Origin: an uncultured Bacteroidales bacterium | Lineage (GTDB): Bacteria; Bacteroidota; Bacteroidia; Bacteroidales; FEN-979 | Length of the DNA: 60,062 bases | NCBI GenBank assembly: GCA_903875045.1 | Contig: CAIQUS010000078.1 | Location: 1-60,062, forward strand | Direction of reading: 5' to 3' | Shown: one piece after another, positions 36,522 through 45,249 of the stretch | How positions within the stretch are numbered: the stretch's first letter is position 1 | Layout of the letters: each line of letters starts with the position of its first letter | Position numbers and translations under genes: made by a program | The notes under the pieces: model-generated | The model's input: only the letters and a program-made list of their open reading frames with translations | What the model was told of the DNA's origin: nothing | The model's database searches: none

Positions 36522-37589
36522 ATGACACGGATTCTCCAGGTAATTTTACTTCCTGTTTCTTTGTGTTATGGCTTGGCCGTACAGATAAGGAATTGGCTTT
36601 TTGACATGAAGGTGTTGCCATCCAAATCGTTTGACAAGCCTGTTATTTCCGTTGGCAACCTAACTTTTGGCGGAACAGGTAAAACACCACACATCGAATA
36701 CCTGATCAGACTTTTAACCCCTGAAATGTTTGTGGCAACCCTGAGCCGTGGATATGGCAGGAAAAGCAGCGGGTTTATTCTTGCCTCAAAACGATCGAAT
36801 GTCAAATACATTGGAGATGAGCCGTTGCAATTCTTAAAAAAATTTGAAGGGGTTAAGGTGGCAGTTGATGAAAAACGGAGCCGCGGTGTCCAACTTCTCC
36901 TCAAGAAATATCCCGACCTCAGGGCAATTCTGTTGGATGATGCTTTTCAGCATCGCTATGTAAAGCCCGGGCTGTCGATACTGTTAACTGATTACCATCG
37001 TTTATACCCTGAAGATTTCATTCTGCCATCCGGTACCTTAAGGGAATTCCGTTCAGGGGCAAACCGCGCCGACATCATCGTGGTTACCAAAACTCCTAAA
37101 ATATTTTCCCCGATCACCCGCCGGAGGATCATTGAAGAATTACAACCAAAAAGTCATCAACAGGTCTATTTTTCATACATTAAATATATTGACCCGGTTC
37201 CCGTGTTTGAAACCCAGCATAACCCTTTTCCGGCAAAAGTGACAAACATTCTTTTATTTACCGGTATTGCAAATGACTACCCGCTCAGGGAACATCTTGA
37301 AAGGATGTGCAGCGAGCTGATTGTGATGAAATTTGGTGATCATCACCCCTATGCCATCAAAGACATTGAACAAATTATACAAAAATTTCAAGACTTGCCT
37401 ACCCAAAAGAAAGTCATTGTTACAACAGAAAAGGATGTTATGCGGGTGAAAACGCACGAACTTAGTGGTTATTTGAAAAATTTACCGTTATTTTGCGTTC
37501 CCATGGAGATTGATTTTCATGGTGACGATAAACAAAAATTTGATACCGAGATCATACGTTATGTTAAACAAAATCAAAGAGACCATTGA
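36522..37589 (+). CDS. lpxK: Tetraacyldisaccharide 4'-kinase
   Basis: A 355-residue inner-membrane-associated kinase that phosphorylates the 4' position of the lipid A disaccharide precursor to make lipid IVA. The N-terminal hydrophobic helix (VILLPVSLCYGLAVQIRNWLFD) anchors it. The P-loop is SVGNLTFGGTGKTPHIEYLI near residue 45, followed by ATLSRGYGRKSSGF, GDEPLQF and LDDAFQHRYVKPGLSILLTDY, all in family order. The C-terminal VTTEKDVMR block is conserved. The purine nucleoside phosphorylase gene starts 29 bases inside its 3' end. Confidence 0.95.
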   Translation: MTRILQVILLPVSLCYGLAVQIRNWLFDMKVLPSKSFDKPVISVGNLTFGGTGKTPHIEYLIRLLTPEMFVATLSRGYGRKSSGFILASKRSNVKYIGDEPLQFLKKFEGVKVAVDEKRSRGVQLLLKKYPDLRAILLDDAFQHRYVKPGLSILLTDYHRLYPEDFILPSGTLREFRSGANRADIIVVTKTPKIFSPITRRRIIEELQPKSHQQVYFSYIKYIDPVPVFETQHNPFPAKVTNILLFTGIANDYPLREHLERMCSELIVMKFGDHHPYAIKDIEQIIQKFQDLPTQKKVIVTTEKDVMRVKTHELSGYLKNLPLFCVPMEIDFHGDDKQKFDTEIIRYVKQNQRDH

Positions 37590-38370
37590 ATACCTGCAAA
37601 GCAGGGTTTCCTCGAAGCCTGAAGTCGGGATAATCCTTGGTACAGGATTGGGTGGCCTGGTCAACGAAATAAACATCCAGCATACTTTCCCATACGAGTT
37701 TATTCCCAATTTTCCGGTTTCAACGGTTGACGGTCACCGCGGGCAACTGATTTTCGGAACAATGGGTGGAAAAAACATTGTGGCCATGCAGGGCAGGTTT
37801 CACTATTATGAAGGCTACACGATGCAGGAAATCACCTTTCCTGTGAGGATTATGAAGTTCTTAGGCATTGAACTACTTGTTCTTTCCAATGCCAGCGGCG
37901 GGGTAAACCCTGATTTTGAAGTAGGTGATATCATGGTGATCAGTGATCATATCAATCTCATGAAGGACAATCCCTTGATGGGAAAGAATGAAGAAGAGAT
38001 CGGGACACGCTTCCCTGATATGGGCAATGCATACAATTCCGGCCTGATAGATAAAGCGTTTGGCATTGCCAAAAAACATGGTATTAAATTACAAAAAGGG
38101 GTATATGCCGCCGTTTCCGGTCCAACATACGAAACACCTGCTGAATATCATTACATCCGAACCATAGGGGCAGACGCAGTGGGTATGTCAACCGTTCCCG
38201 AAGTTATTGCCGCCCGCCACATGGGATTGAAATGTTTTGCAGTTTCCATTATTTCTGACCTGGGAGTTCCCGGAAAAATTGTTGAAATTACCCATAAACA
38301 TGTGATTGATGCAGCAAGTGCTGTGGAACCGATTATGACCCGCATCATCAGGGAGATGATTTCCGATTAA
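37561..38370 (+). CDS. Purine nucleoside phosphorylase (trimeric, inosine/guanosine type)
   Basis: A 269-residue enzyme that splits purine (deoxy)nucleosides with phosphate to base and (deoxy)ribose-1-phosphate for salvage. The phosphate loop GIILGTGLGGLVNEI, the block VAMQGRFHYYEGYTMQEITFPVR, LSNASGGVNPDFEVGDIMVISDHIN, then VYAAVSGPTYETPAEY and GADAVGMSTVPEVI are the signatures of the trimeric PNP (PNP-I/PunA) class. The frame opens at 37510, but MLNKIKETIEYLQSR (ATG 37561) is the family-like start and still overlaps lpxK. The coupling with lpxK looks positional rather than functional. Confidence 0.93.
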   Translation: MLNKIKETIEYLQSRVSSKPEVGIILGTGLGGLVNEINIQHTFPYEFIPNFPVSTVDGHRGQLIFGTMGGKNIVAMQGRFHYYEGYTMQEITFPVRIMKFLGIELLVLSNASGGVNPDFEVGDIMVISDHINLMKDNPLMGKNEEEIGTRFPDMGNAYNSGLIDKAFGIAKKHGIKLQKGVYAAVSGPTYETPAEYHYIRTIGADAVGMSTVPEVIAARHMGLKCFAVSIISDLGVPGKIVEITHKHVIDAASAVEPIMTRIIREMISD

Positions 38371-38377
38371 GCCACAT

Positions 38378-38866
38378 TCAGTTTACATTGATATTTAACA
38401 CTTTAACTTTCCATCCTTTACTGGTATTGCACCTTTTCTCACTCAAAGACCATGAAATGAGACTGACGCCCAGCAAGGAACCCGAAAGAATAAACATATC
38501 GGGGGTAAAAACCTGTTCGTTGTTGATAAGATGGTTGAAGGCAATAATCACGAAAATAGCGCCACTGGCAATGCTGACATTCCGTGCGAACTTCCTTGGA
38601 AAGGCAAATGTTTTATATACAGAACCAATATCTTTTAACCGGACATCAAACGGCCGGAGTTCGGACACTGAAATCAGGCTGTCGTGAATGGACCATAGCT
38701 TTCCTTTCAGCAAGGTATCTTTGGTGGTAACCCGAAGTTTCAAATAGTCACCGGCATGATAAAAATATTTTCGCGTGGTGCCTATTTTTTCCACCATCAG
38801 GGTTTTCTGTGCAAAGAGACATCCTGTAACAAGATAAAAGACAAGCAGAACAAAGATTTTTTTCAT
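38378..38866 (-). CDS. Hypothetical membrane/secreted protein
   Basis: A 162-residue protein I do not recognise. The signal peptide is MKKIFVLLVFYLVTGCLFA; the VTGC could also be read as a lipobox. Then comes a short beta-rich domain (KYFYHAGDYLKLRVTTKDTLLKGKLWSIHDSLISVSEL) that resembles small PilZ/Sm-like barrels in pattern only, then two hydrophobic segments (ASGAIFVIIAFNHLI and MFILSGSLLGVSLISW). The C-terminal tail is basic. It is a convergent neighbour of the PNP gene with a 7-base gap. Confidence 0.7.
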   Translation of the reverse strand: MKKIFVLLVFYLVTGCLFAQKTLMVEKIGTTRKYFYHAGDYLKLRVTTKDTLLKGKLWSIHDSLISVSELRPFDVRLKDIGSVYKTFAFPRKFARNVSIASGAIFVIIAFNHLINNEQVFTPDMFILSGSLLGVSLISWSLSEKRCNTSKGWKVKVLNINVN

Positions 38867-38912
38867 TGGTCGTTTGGTCAGGTAAAGTTAAGAAAAAAAA
38901 ACAGTAATTGAT

Positions 38913-38920
38913 TACCTTTG
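38913..38920 (+). promoter_or_regulatory. -7 element for the LpxR-like gene (near-leaderless)
   Basis: TACCTTTG, eight bases before ATG 38929. The predicted leader is 3-4 nt. Confidence 0.65.
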
Positions 38921-38928
38921 CAGCCAAG

Positions 38929-40227
38929 ATGAAAAGAAGTTTTATTTTCTTTTTTTTTCTCCTGCTTTTCAGCCATTGTGAAAAGGGTGAGCATCAATTG
39001 CCGGACATCAGGTCCACCTCCGGGCAACAGGCTGCCATTTCATCAGGCCAGGGCTATGCCGTAAATTCCTCAACCACAGCAAATCAACCATCATTATCCA
39101 GGAAAGCCACCAGATCTGGAACAAAGAGAAAAAAAAGAAAGGCCCTGATCAATTTTCCGCAGAACACTGTACCTGGCTTAACGGTCAGAAGTTCTGATTC
39201 TACCGTCCTCCTCCGCATGAATTACCTCCGGTCGAACGGGATCAATCCTGATTTGAACGAACCGGTAAGTAAAAATTACCTTTTCTCCCCTATCGACAAC
39301 CGGAAAACACCATCGATCATTACCCTTGGCCGTGAATCATTTATACAGTTAAATTTCGACAATGATATTTTGGATTATACCGACAGGTTTTATACCAATG
39401 GCATTAAAATCGAAATCATTTCCCCCGGGTTGCAGATGAATCCGGTGAGCCGGTTGTTGCTACCCTATTGGGGGAGTGCTACAAATTATTACGGATTATC
39501 ACTGGTGCAGAATATGTTCACCCCATCGACCACGAAAACAGGGGGCATTTTACATGGTGACCGTCCGTATGCTGCATACCTTTATGCAGGAAGTTTTAAA
39601 ATCACCAACGACCCCACCCACCGGTTCAGGCAAACCAGCGAACTTGATGCAGGGATTATCGGGCCAAACTCTTATGGCGAATGGGTTCAACGCTCATTTC
39701 ACAATGCAGTTCCCACCAACAACGAACCGCTGGGATGGGAGTATCAGATAAAAAACGATCTGGTTTTAAATTATTCCGTTACATTTGAAAAAGGGATCAT
39801 CGGGGTTAAGAACTTTGATTTTTTACTTTCGTCTACCGGAAATGCCGGGACACTCTATACAAATGTTTCAGGGGGATTTCAGGTCAGGTCGGGATGGCTA
39901 AACCCCTACTTTGCCAACCTTGGAATTTCAAAAAGACAGTTCCTGTCTGATGCCGGTTTAAGAAAATTCCAGTTCTTCTTTTTCGTGAAAGGATCCGGTA
40001 AAGTAGTGGGGTACGATGCAACATTGCAAGGTGGCCTATTCAATCAATCAAGTTCTTATACACTTCCTGCAGGTGAAATTTCAAGAGTGGTTTTCCAGGG
40101 AAGCGGCGGGGTTTCGTTGTCGTTGAACGGGATCAGGCTTGATCTGGAACAATTTGTACTGAGTCCCGAGTTTCATGATGGATGGTGGCATAAATGGGTA
40201 CATGTTGCTGTCAGTTTCAGCTTATAG
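38929..40227 (+). CDS. LpxR-like lipid A deacylase
   Basis: A 432-residue outer-membrane protein. The signal segment FIFFFFLLLFSHC suggests a lipoprotein, followed by about 100 Ser/Thr/Lys-rich residues before the barrel. The barrel carries LpxR (DUF2219) hallmarks. These are LNFDNDILDYTDRFYTNGIKIE (N/D-x-D-x-TDRxYTNG), ILHGDRPYAAYLYAG and GIIGPNSYGEWVQRSFHNA (GPxxxGxxxQxxxH). The motifs contain the Ca2+- and catalysis-linked Asn, Asp and His of Salmonella LpxR, which removes the 3'-acyloxyacyl group of lipid A. The N-terminal extension is longer than in LpxR. The frame opens at 38908 but the promoter fixes ATG 38929. Confidence 0.88.
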   Translation: MKRSFIFFFFLLLFSHCEKGEHQLPDIRSTSGQQAAISSGQGYAVNSSTTANQPSLSRKATRSGTKRKKRKALINFPQNTVPGLTVRSSDSTVLLRMNYLRSNGINPDLNEPVSKNYLFSPIDNRKTPSIITLGRESFIQLNFDNDILDYTDRFYTNGIKIEIISPGLQMNPVSRLLLPYWGSATNYYGLSLVQNMFTPSTTKTGGILHGDRPYAAYLYAGSFKITNDPTHRFRQTSELDAGIIGPNSYGEWVQRSFHNAVPTNNEPLGWEYQIKNDLVLNYSVTFEKGIIGVKNFDFLLSSTGNAGTLYTNVSGGFQVRSGWLNPYFANLGISKRQFLSDAGLRKFQFFFFVKGSGKVVGYDATLQGGLFNQSSSYTLPAGEISRVVFQGSGGVSLSLNGIRLDLEQFVLSPEFHDGWWHKWVHVAVSFSL

Positions 40228-40278
40228 TTGTTGAAAAATAAAAACAGCCGGGCCCGAAAAACGAAGCCGGAATAGCCC

Positions 40279-40286
40279 TATTTTTG
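40279..40286 (+). promoter_or_regulatory. -7 element for dnaB (leaderless)
   Basis: TATTTTTG is followed by CCCA and then ATG 40291. The expected transcription start is the initiation codon itself. Confidence 0.65.
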
Positions 40287-40290
40287 CCCA

Positions 40291-41799
40291 ATGGAAGATA
40301 AGAGTTTCAAAAAGCGTACCCGTAAGCCCGGATTAAATGAAATGGTGTTTGAGCATGGGAAGATCCCTCCTCAGGCGCTGGATCTTGAAGAGGCTGTGCT
40401 TGGGGCAATGATGCTTGAAAGCAATCGTCTGGCTGAAGTAATTGAGGTACTTAAACCGGAAGCGTTTTATAAAGAGAGCCACCAGATTATTTTTTCAGCG
40501 ATCATGCGTTTGTTCGGACAAAATGAACCGGTTGATATTCTGACAGTGACCGAGGAGCTGAGAAAAAGCGGGGAACTTGAAGTGGCCGGAGGTCCCTATT
40601 TCATCACCATGCTCACCAACCGCATTGCTTCAACGGCCAACATTGAATTTCATTCGCGCATTATCCTGCAAAAATTCATCCAGCGTGAACTTATCAGGAT
40701 TTCTTCTGATATCATCAAAGAGGCATACGAAGATACCACCGATGTTTTTGACCTGCTTGACAAGGCAGAGAACGGACTGTTCTCGATCAGTGAAGGCAGC
40801 ATCGGCAAATCGTATATGAATATGCAATCTATCATTGCCGAAGCCATCAAAGAGATCAGTGCGGGGAGGAACCAGGAAGGGAAACTGAGGGGTGTCGGGT
40901 CGGGGTTCACGGAGCTGGACCGGATCACTTCCGGCTGGCAAAAGTCGGACCTGATCATCATTGCATCACGTCCGGGCATGGGAAAAACTGCTTTTGCGCT
41001 CACGATGGCGAGGAATGCTGCCATTGATTTTAAGAAACCTGTTGCGGTTTTTTCCCTTGAAATGTCCTCAATTCAGCTGGTAACACGACTCATGTCGAGT
41101 GAAACTGAAATCCCGCAGGAAAAACTTCGCAAAGGGACCATGGAAGACCATGAATGGGCACAATTAAATGCGAGGATCACACCACTCATTGAAGCACCCC
41201 TCTACATTGATGACACAGCCGCTTTATCTATTTTTGATCTTCGCGCCAAATGCCGCCGGTTAAAAGCCCATCACGATATCCAGATGGTTATTGTTGATTA
41301 TCTTCAATTGATGCAGGGGAGCCAGGATACCAGAGGCAACCGTGAACAGGAGATCAGCAGCATTTCAAGAGCATTGAAAACGCTCGCCAAGGAACTGGAC
41401 GTTCCGGTAATTGCCTTGTCGCAATTAAGCCGTGCTTCTGAAAAACGATCAGCAGCTGCGAAGCCAATTCTTTCCGACCTGCGTGAATCCGGTTCTATTG
41501 AGCAGGATGCAGATATGGTTTTGTTTATCTATCGTCCGGAGTATTATAAGATCGATGTGGACGAAAGTGGCGATTCCACATCCGGGGTAGCGGATATCAT
41601 TATTGCCAAAAACAGGAACGGCCCGCTGAAAGATGTCCGGATAAAGTTTGTTTCCAAGTATGCCAAGTTTGTTGATGCAGAAATGGACTATCAGGCCTCC
41701 AATAATATTCAACCCAACTCATCGTTTGAAGGTTCGATGCGAACACGAACCGTGATGTCGAAAATGAATGATGATGAAAAGCATGATGTACCGTTTTAA
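40291..41799 (+). CDS. dnaB: Replicative DNA helicase DnaB
   Basis: A 502-residue hexameric 5'-3' helicase of the replication fork. The N-terminal domain starts at PPQALDLEEAVLGAMMLE. The RecA-like motor has Walker A ASRPGMGKTAFAL near residue 230, FSLEMSSIQLVTRLMSSET, Walker B-like IQMVIVDYLQLMQG and the ALSQLSRASEKRS block. The arginine-finger region DLRESGSIEQDADMVLFIYRPEYY follows. No intein is present. The short charged N-terminus (MEDKSFKKRTRKPG) is typical for Bacteroidota. Its 3' end overlaps the next gene by 32 bases. Confidence 0.96.
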   Translation: MEDKSFKKRTRKPGLNEMVFEHGKIPPQALDLEEAVLGAMMLESNRLAEVIEVLKPEAFYKESHQIIFSAIMRLFGQNEPVDILTVTEELRKSGELEVAGGPYFITMLTNRIASTANIEFHSRIILQKFIQRELIRISSDIIKEAYEDTTDVFDLLDKAENGLFSISEGSIGKSYMNMQSIIAEAIKEISAGRNQEGKLRGVGSGFTELDRITSGWQKSDLIIIASRPGMGKTAFALTMARNAAIDFKKPVAVFSLEMSSIQLVTRLMSSETEIPQEKLRKGTMEDHEWAQLNARITPLIEAPLYIDDTAALSIFDLRAKCRRLKAHHDIQMVIVDYLQLMQGSQDTRGNREQEISSISRALKTLAKELDVPVIALSQLSRASEKRSAAAKPILSDLRESGSIEQDADMVLFIYRPEYYKIDVDESGDSTSGVADIIIAKNRNGPLKDVRIKFVSKYAKFVDAEMDYQASNNIQPNSSFEGSMRTRTVMSKMNDDEKHDVPF

Positions 41800-43063
41800 A
41801 CTTCCGGGTTTTCTGATCTTTATCTTTTTCCTTTGCCTTATCCGTCCGGCAATGGGGGCTTACCTTCTTGTGCCAATGGACGAGGCTCAGAAGAATCATC
41901 TGAAAGCTTATGGAATCGCCTACTGGGTGCTGAACAAAGATGTGGAGGTAAGCTGGCTTCTCAACTACCGGGGTGGAAGTTTTATGTTTCAATACGTAAA
42001 ATCCATTGAGGAGGAATGTACCATCCGCGGGGTCACCTGCCAGATCATTGCAGATGCCCAGGCAGCAGCAATCCTTGATGAAATATCAGATCCACAGGTG
42101 AATATGGAAAATATCAAACTCCATAAACCACCCAGGGTTGCTGTTTATTCCCCTAAGAACAAACTTCCCTGGGATGATGCGGTGACACTGGTTTTAAAAT
42201 ACGCGGAGATTCCTTATGATGTATTATATGATGAGGAAATCATGACCGGTTTACTGCCGATGTACGACTGGCTTCATCTTCATCATGAGGATTTCACAGG
42301 CCAGTATGGAAAATTCTGGGCGGCTTACAAGGGATTTCCGTGGTATCAGGAAGATGTGAACACGCAGGAAGAGAGTGCGAAAAAGTTGGGTTTTTCGAAA
42401 GTCTCACAGATGAAACTGGCTGTTGCGAAAAAAATCCGGGATTTTGTGGCCGGCGGGGGTTATCTCTTTTCCATGTGTTCGGCACCAGACAGTTACGATG
42501 TTGCCTTATCGTCCGATGGCATTGATATCTGTGATGTGATGTTCGACGGGGATCCGCCTGATGCCGGTGCCCAATCGAAATTGAATTTTGCCAATTGCTT
42601 TGCTTTCGAGAATTTCAACCTGGTTACGAATCCGAACGCTTATGAAATTTCATCGATTGATGTGACAGAAACACGTCCGAAAAATATCACACGGGAAAAT
42701 GATTATTTTACCCTGTTCGACTTTTCCGCCAAATGGGATCCCATTCCAAGTATGCTTTGCCAGGATCATGAATCCCTGATCCACGGATTCATGGGGCAAA
42801 CCACCGCTTTCAATAAAAAATACATCAAGTCGAATGTGATTCTGTTGGGCGAAACCAAGTCATTGAATGAGGCCCGTTACATTCACGGCGACTTTGGTAA
42901 GGGGACCTGGACATTTTTGGGAGGCCATGATCCTGAAGATTATCAGCATCTGGTGGGGGATCCTCCCACGGATCTCAACCTGCACCCCAATTCACCAGGT
43001 TACCGACTGATCCTCAATAACATTTTGTTTCCGGCAGCCAAAAAACAAAAGCGGAAAACCTAA
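41768..43063 (+). CDS. Exported protein with amidotransferase-like fold (often mislabelled asparagine synthetase B)
   Basis: A protein of up to 431 residues. A signal peptide-like segment (PGFLIFIFFLCLIRPAMG) precedes the mature start AYLLVPMDEAQKNHLKAYGIAYWVL. The central part has strand-loop pattern VAVYSPKNKLPWDDAVTLVLKYAEIPYDVL and FVAGGGYLFSMCSAPDSYDVAL, which looks like a class I glutamine amidotransferase or ThuA-like fold with Cys at the nucleophile elbow. GTWTFLGGHDPEDYQHLVGDPP near the end supplies a His. I recall Bacteroidota homologues named asparagine synthetase B, but no ATP-pyrophosphatase loop or N-terminal Cys amidotransferase of AsnB is visible. Starts at 41771, 41774, 41783 or 41786 are equally possible; I list the longest. 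The substrate is unknown. Confidence 0.75.
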   Translation: MMMKSMMYRFKLPGFLIFIFFLCLIRPAMGAYLLVPMDEAQKNHLKAYGIAYWVLNKDVEVSWLLNYRGGSFMFQYVKSIEEECTIRGVTCQIIADAQAAAILDEISDPQVNMENIKLHKPPRVAVYSPKNKLPWDDAVTLVLKYAEIPYDVLYDEEIMTGLLPMYDWLHLHHEDFTGQYGKFWAAYKGFPWYQEDVNTQEESAKKLGFSKVSQMKLAVAKKIRDFVAGGGYLFSMCSAPDSYDVALSSDGIDICDVMFDGDPPDAGAQSKLNFANCFAFENFNLVTNPNAYEISSIDVTETRPKNITRENDYFTLFDFSAKWDPIPSMLCQDHESLIHGFMGQTTAFNKKYIKSNVILLGETKSLNEARYIHGDFGKGTWTFLGGHDPEDYQHLVGDPPTDLNLHPNSPGYRLILNNILFPAAKKQKRKT

Positions 43064-43899
43064 TCCAGCAAAAATTTGTTCATCATCCTCAGGAGGTAAA
43101 TATTTCCTGTGAAATCGTATTTGATGTTATCGTTGCAGTCTATTTTAGCCATGAATTCAATCGTTCCTGATGGAATATCTGCCCCGGTAATTGAAAACGC
43201 GATCAATCCATCACAAATCCAGGGGCACATCTGGCGAAAAATCAACGCATTTTCAATGCTGGAAGTAAAGGGATACCCTCCCGATGAAATCCCTCCGGAA
43301 TTTCCGGCAAATGTCAACCCGCGTTGGTTGGTGCCATACGTGACCGGAATACGACTGACCGACATTTTATAATCAGCCCGGAATTGAATGTTGTGTGCAG
43401 AGTCCTTGGTAATTCGTGCTTCGGAGATAAAATTATCATAAAGGTAATCGTCATTGAGTAATCCGTTGCACCGGATACTGTCTTTGCCTGAAACCACATG
43501 CCCGTCTTCAGCATAACCCTGAAAAACAATTTTCATCGTGGTTCCCTTATGAAAAAACCCGGAATCGACAGTTGCCACAAAAGCGCCACCACGTCTGACA
43601 CTGTCGGACGACATTGTGTCCTGAAAAAGAAACGTATAGGTTTGGCGTTTCACATCGAGGTTTACCGTGGCACCGTCTATTTCAGCATGAAGTGTTGACT
43701 GGAGGGTGGAGTCGGTTGCCGCTCTCAACAGGATCTGGAAAGCATAAATAAACGGGCGGTTGGCCAGTATCTGATCATTGGAAACGTTTAGATTTGGCCG
43801 CAGGTCAAACTCCTTATTCTTTTTACATCCGGCCATGAAAATAAATACAAAGGCGGTCAAGACGAGATAGATCGCCTTTTTAGAAATGATGAAATTCAT
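43060..43899 (-). CDS. Hypothetical lipoprotein
   Basis: A 279-residue protein with a lipoprotein signal (LVLTAFVFIFMAGC, Cys near residue 25) followed by KKNKEFDLRP. The rest looks beta-rich (LHAEIDGATVNLDVKRQTYTFLFQDT, IVFQGYAEDGHVVSGKDSIRC). I recognise no family. It is likely anchored to the outer or inner membrane. It is the last gene of the folA-thyA direction, 3 bases downstream of folA, and converges with the amidotransferase-like gene with a 4-base overlap. Confidence 0.72.
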   Translation of the reverse strand: MNFIISKKAIYLVLTAFVFIFMAGCKKNKEFDLRPNLNVSNDQILANRPFIYAFQILLRAATDSTLQSTLHAEIDGATVNLDVKRQTYTFLFQDTMSSDSVRRGGAFVATVDSGFFHKGTTMKIVFQGYAEDGHVVSGKDSIRCNGLLNDDYLYDNFISEARITKDSAHNIQFRADYKMSVSRIPVTYGTNQRGLTFAGNSGGISSGGYPFTSSIENALIFRQMCPWICDGLIAFSITGADIPSGTIEFMAKIDCNDNIKYDFTGNIYLLRMMNKFLLD

Positions 43900-43902
43900 C
43901 CG

Positions 43903-44391
43903 TTACGGTTTCCGTTCATAAATTTCATTGGAGTAGCAAAAATCGTTTATTTCGTCCCTTGAAAAAACCTCTCTGGAAATCAGATTCCATTCAGAAAAAG
44001 CAATCTCAGGAAAAAAAACATCGCCGTCAAATGATTTATGAACACGTGTAAGGTACAAACGGTGGGCATGGGGTAAAAATTGCCTGTAAACTGATGCACC
44101 CCCGATGATAAAATTTTCATCCGCCGGGTTGCTCATGGAAATTGCCTCATCAATGGAATAGGCCATTTCACATCCATCTATCTTTTCCCCGGCGATATCG
44201 GTAATCACAATGTTTCTACGGTTGGGCAGTGGCCTCCGGGGAAGGGATTCCCATGTACGCTTGCCCATGATCACGGGATGACCGCTGGTGATTTGTTTAA
44301 ATCGTTTCAGATCTGCCGGAATATGCCAAAGCAGGTCGTTATTTTTCCCAATGGCCATGTTTTCTGCAATGGCGACAATAATAGATATCAT
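43903..44391 (-). CDS. folA: Dihydrofolate reductase
   Basis: A 162-residue enzyme that reduces dihydrofolate to tetrahydrofolate with NADPH. MISIIVAIAENMAIGKNNDLLWHIPADLKRFKQITSGHPVIMGKRTWESLP contains the substrate Asp equivalent in the helix after WHIP, the Met20 loop (AIGKNNDLLWHIP) and the NADPH-binding GKRTWESL. FIIGGASVYRQFLP is the second NADPH block. The frame extends to 44478 across the end of thyA, but this ATG (44391) gives the standard start. The gene follows thyA by 10 bases, the usual pairing because thymidylate synthase makes dihydrofolate. Confidence 0.95.
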   Translation of the reverse strand: MISIIVAIAENMAIGKNNDLLWHIPADLKRFKQITSGHPVIMGKRTWESLPRRPLPNRRNIVITDIAGEKIDGCEMAYSIDEAISMSNPADENFIIGGASVYRQFLPHAHRLYLTRVHKSFDGDVFFPEIAFSEWNLISREVFSRDEINDFCYSNEIYERKP

Positions 44392-44401
44392 GCTGGATAA
44401 A

Positions 44402-45196
44402 TTAAACTGCAATATCCCCTTTGATATGAGGGTGTGACTGATAGTTGACCAATTGAAAATCTCCAAATTGGAAACCATCGATATTTGTCACTGCAGGGTT
44501 GAGGTTCAATTGCGGAGGTGGCAGGGGTTCGCGTGTCAGCTGAAGTTTCACCTGGTCAAGATGGTTCAGGTAAATATGGGCATCGCCCAGGGTATGGATG
44601 AATTCCCCGGGTTTAAGTCCGGTTACCTGAGCCATCATCCTAGTAAGCAGTGCGTAGGAAGCAATGTTAAAGGGAACACCCAGAAAAATATCGCAACTGC
44701 GCTGGTACATCTGACAGGAGAGTTCGCCATTGGCCACGTAAAACTGGAACAGCAGATGACAGGGTGGCAGCGCCATTTCATCGAGTTCACCAACATTCCA
44801 TGCACTGACAATGTGCCTTCGGGAATCAGGATTTTTCCTGATGGAGTCAACCACCTGACTGATCTGGTCAATACGAGTGCCGTCCGGTTTTGGCCAGGAG
44901 CGCCATTGGAATCCATAGATTGGCCCGAGGTTTCCATTTTGATCGGCCCATTCGTTCCAGATAGTCACATCGTTCAGTGTGAGGTATTTCGTATTGGTGG
45001 AGCCTTGCAGGAACCAAAGCAGTTCATGAATGATTGACCGGAGGTGCACCTTTTTTGTTGTAAGCAGCGGAAAGCTGTTCCGCAAATCAAACCGCATCTG
45101 ATATCCGAACACACTGATCGTACCGGTACCTGTGCGATCGGTTTTTTCGATGCCGTTTGTCAGGACGTGGTCGAGAAGTGAGAGGTATTGTTTCAT
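44402..45196 (-). CDS. thyA: Thymidylate synthase (ThyA type)
   Basis: A 264-residue enzyme that methylates dUMP to dTMP using methylene-THF. The nucleophile is C146 in [14 protein letters not shown], at the same number as in E. coli. The dUMP/phosphate-binding Arg lies in [11 protein letters not shown], and [10 protein letters not shown] and [15 protein letters not shown] complete the site. It forms a dTMP-cycle pair with folA downstream. No SAM-type ThyX is present. Confidence 0.97.
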   Translation of the reverse strand: MKQYLSLLDHVLTNGIEKTDRTGTGTISVFGYQMRFDLRNSFPLLTTKKVHLRSIIHELLWFLQGSTNTKYLTLNDVTIWNEWADQNGNLGPIYGFQWRSWPKPDGTRIDQISQVVDSIRKNPDSRRHIVSAWNVGELDEMALPPCHLLFQFYVANGELSCQMYQRSCDIFLGVPFNIASYALLTRMMAQVTGLKPGEFIHTLGDAHIYLNHLDQVKLQLTREPLPPPQLNLNPAVTNIDGFQFGDFQLVNYQSHPHIKGDIAV

Positions 45197-45249
45197 CAGG
45201 AATCATGTATTAAAAACGATGACTACAGAAAATATTAATGCAGGTAAAT

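Noticed and set aside
44453-45037. 194-codon plus-strand frame inside thyA
   Set aside because: It is opposite to thymidylate synthase, which carries a perfect catalytic motif.
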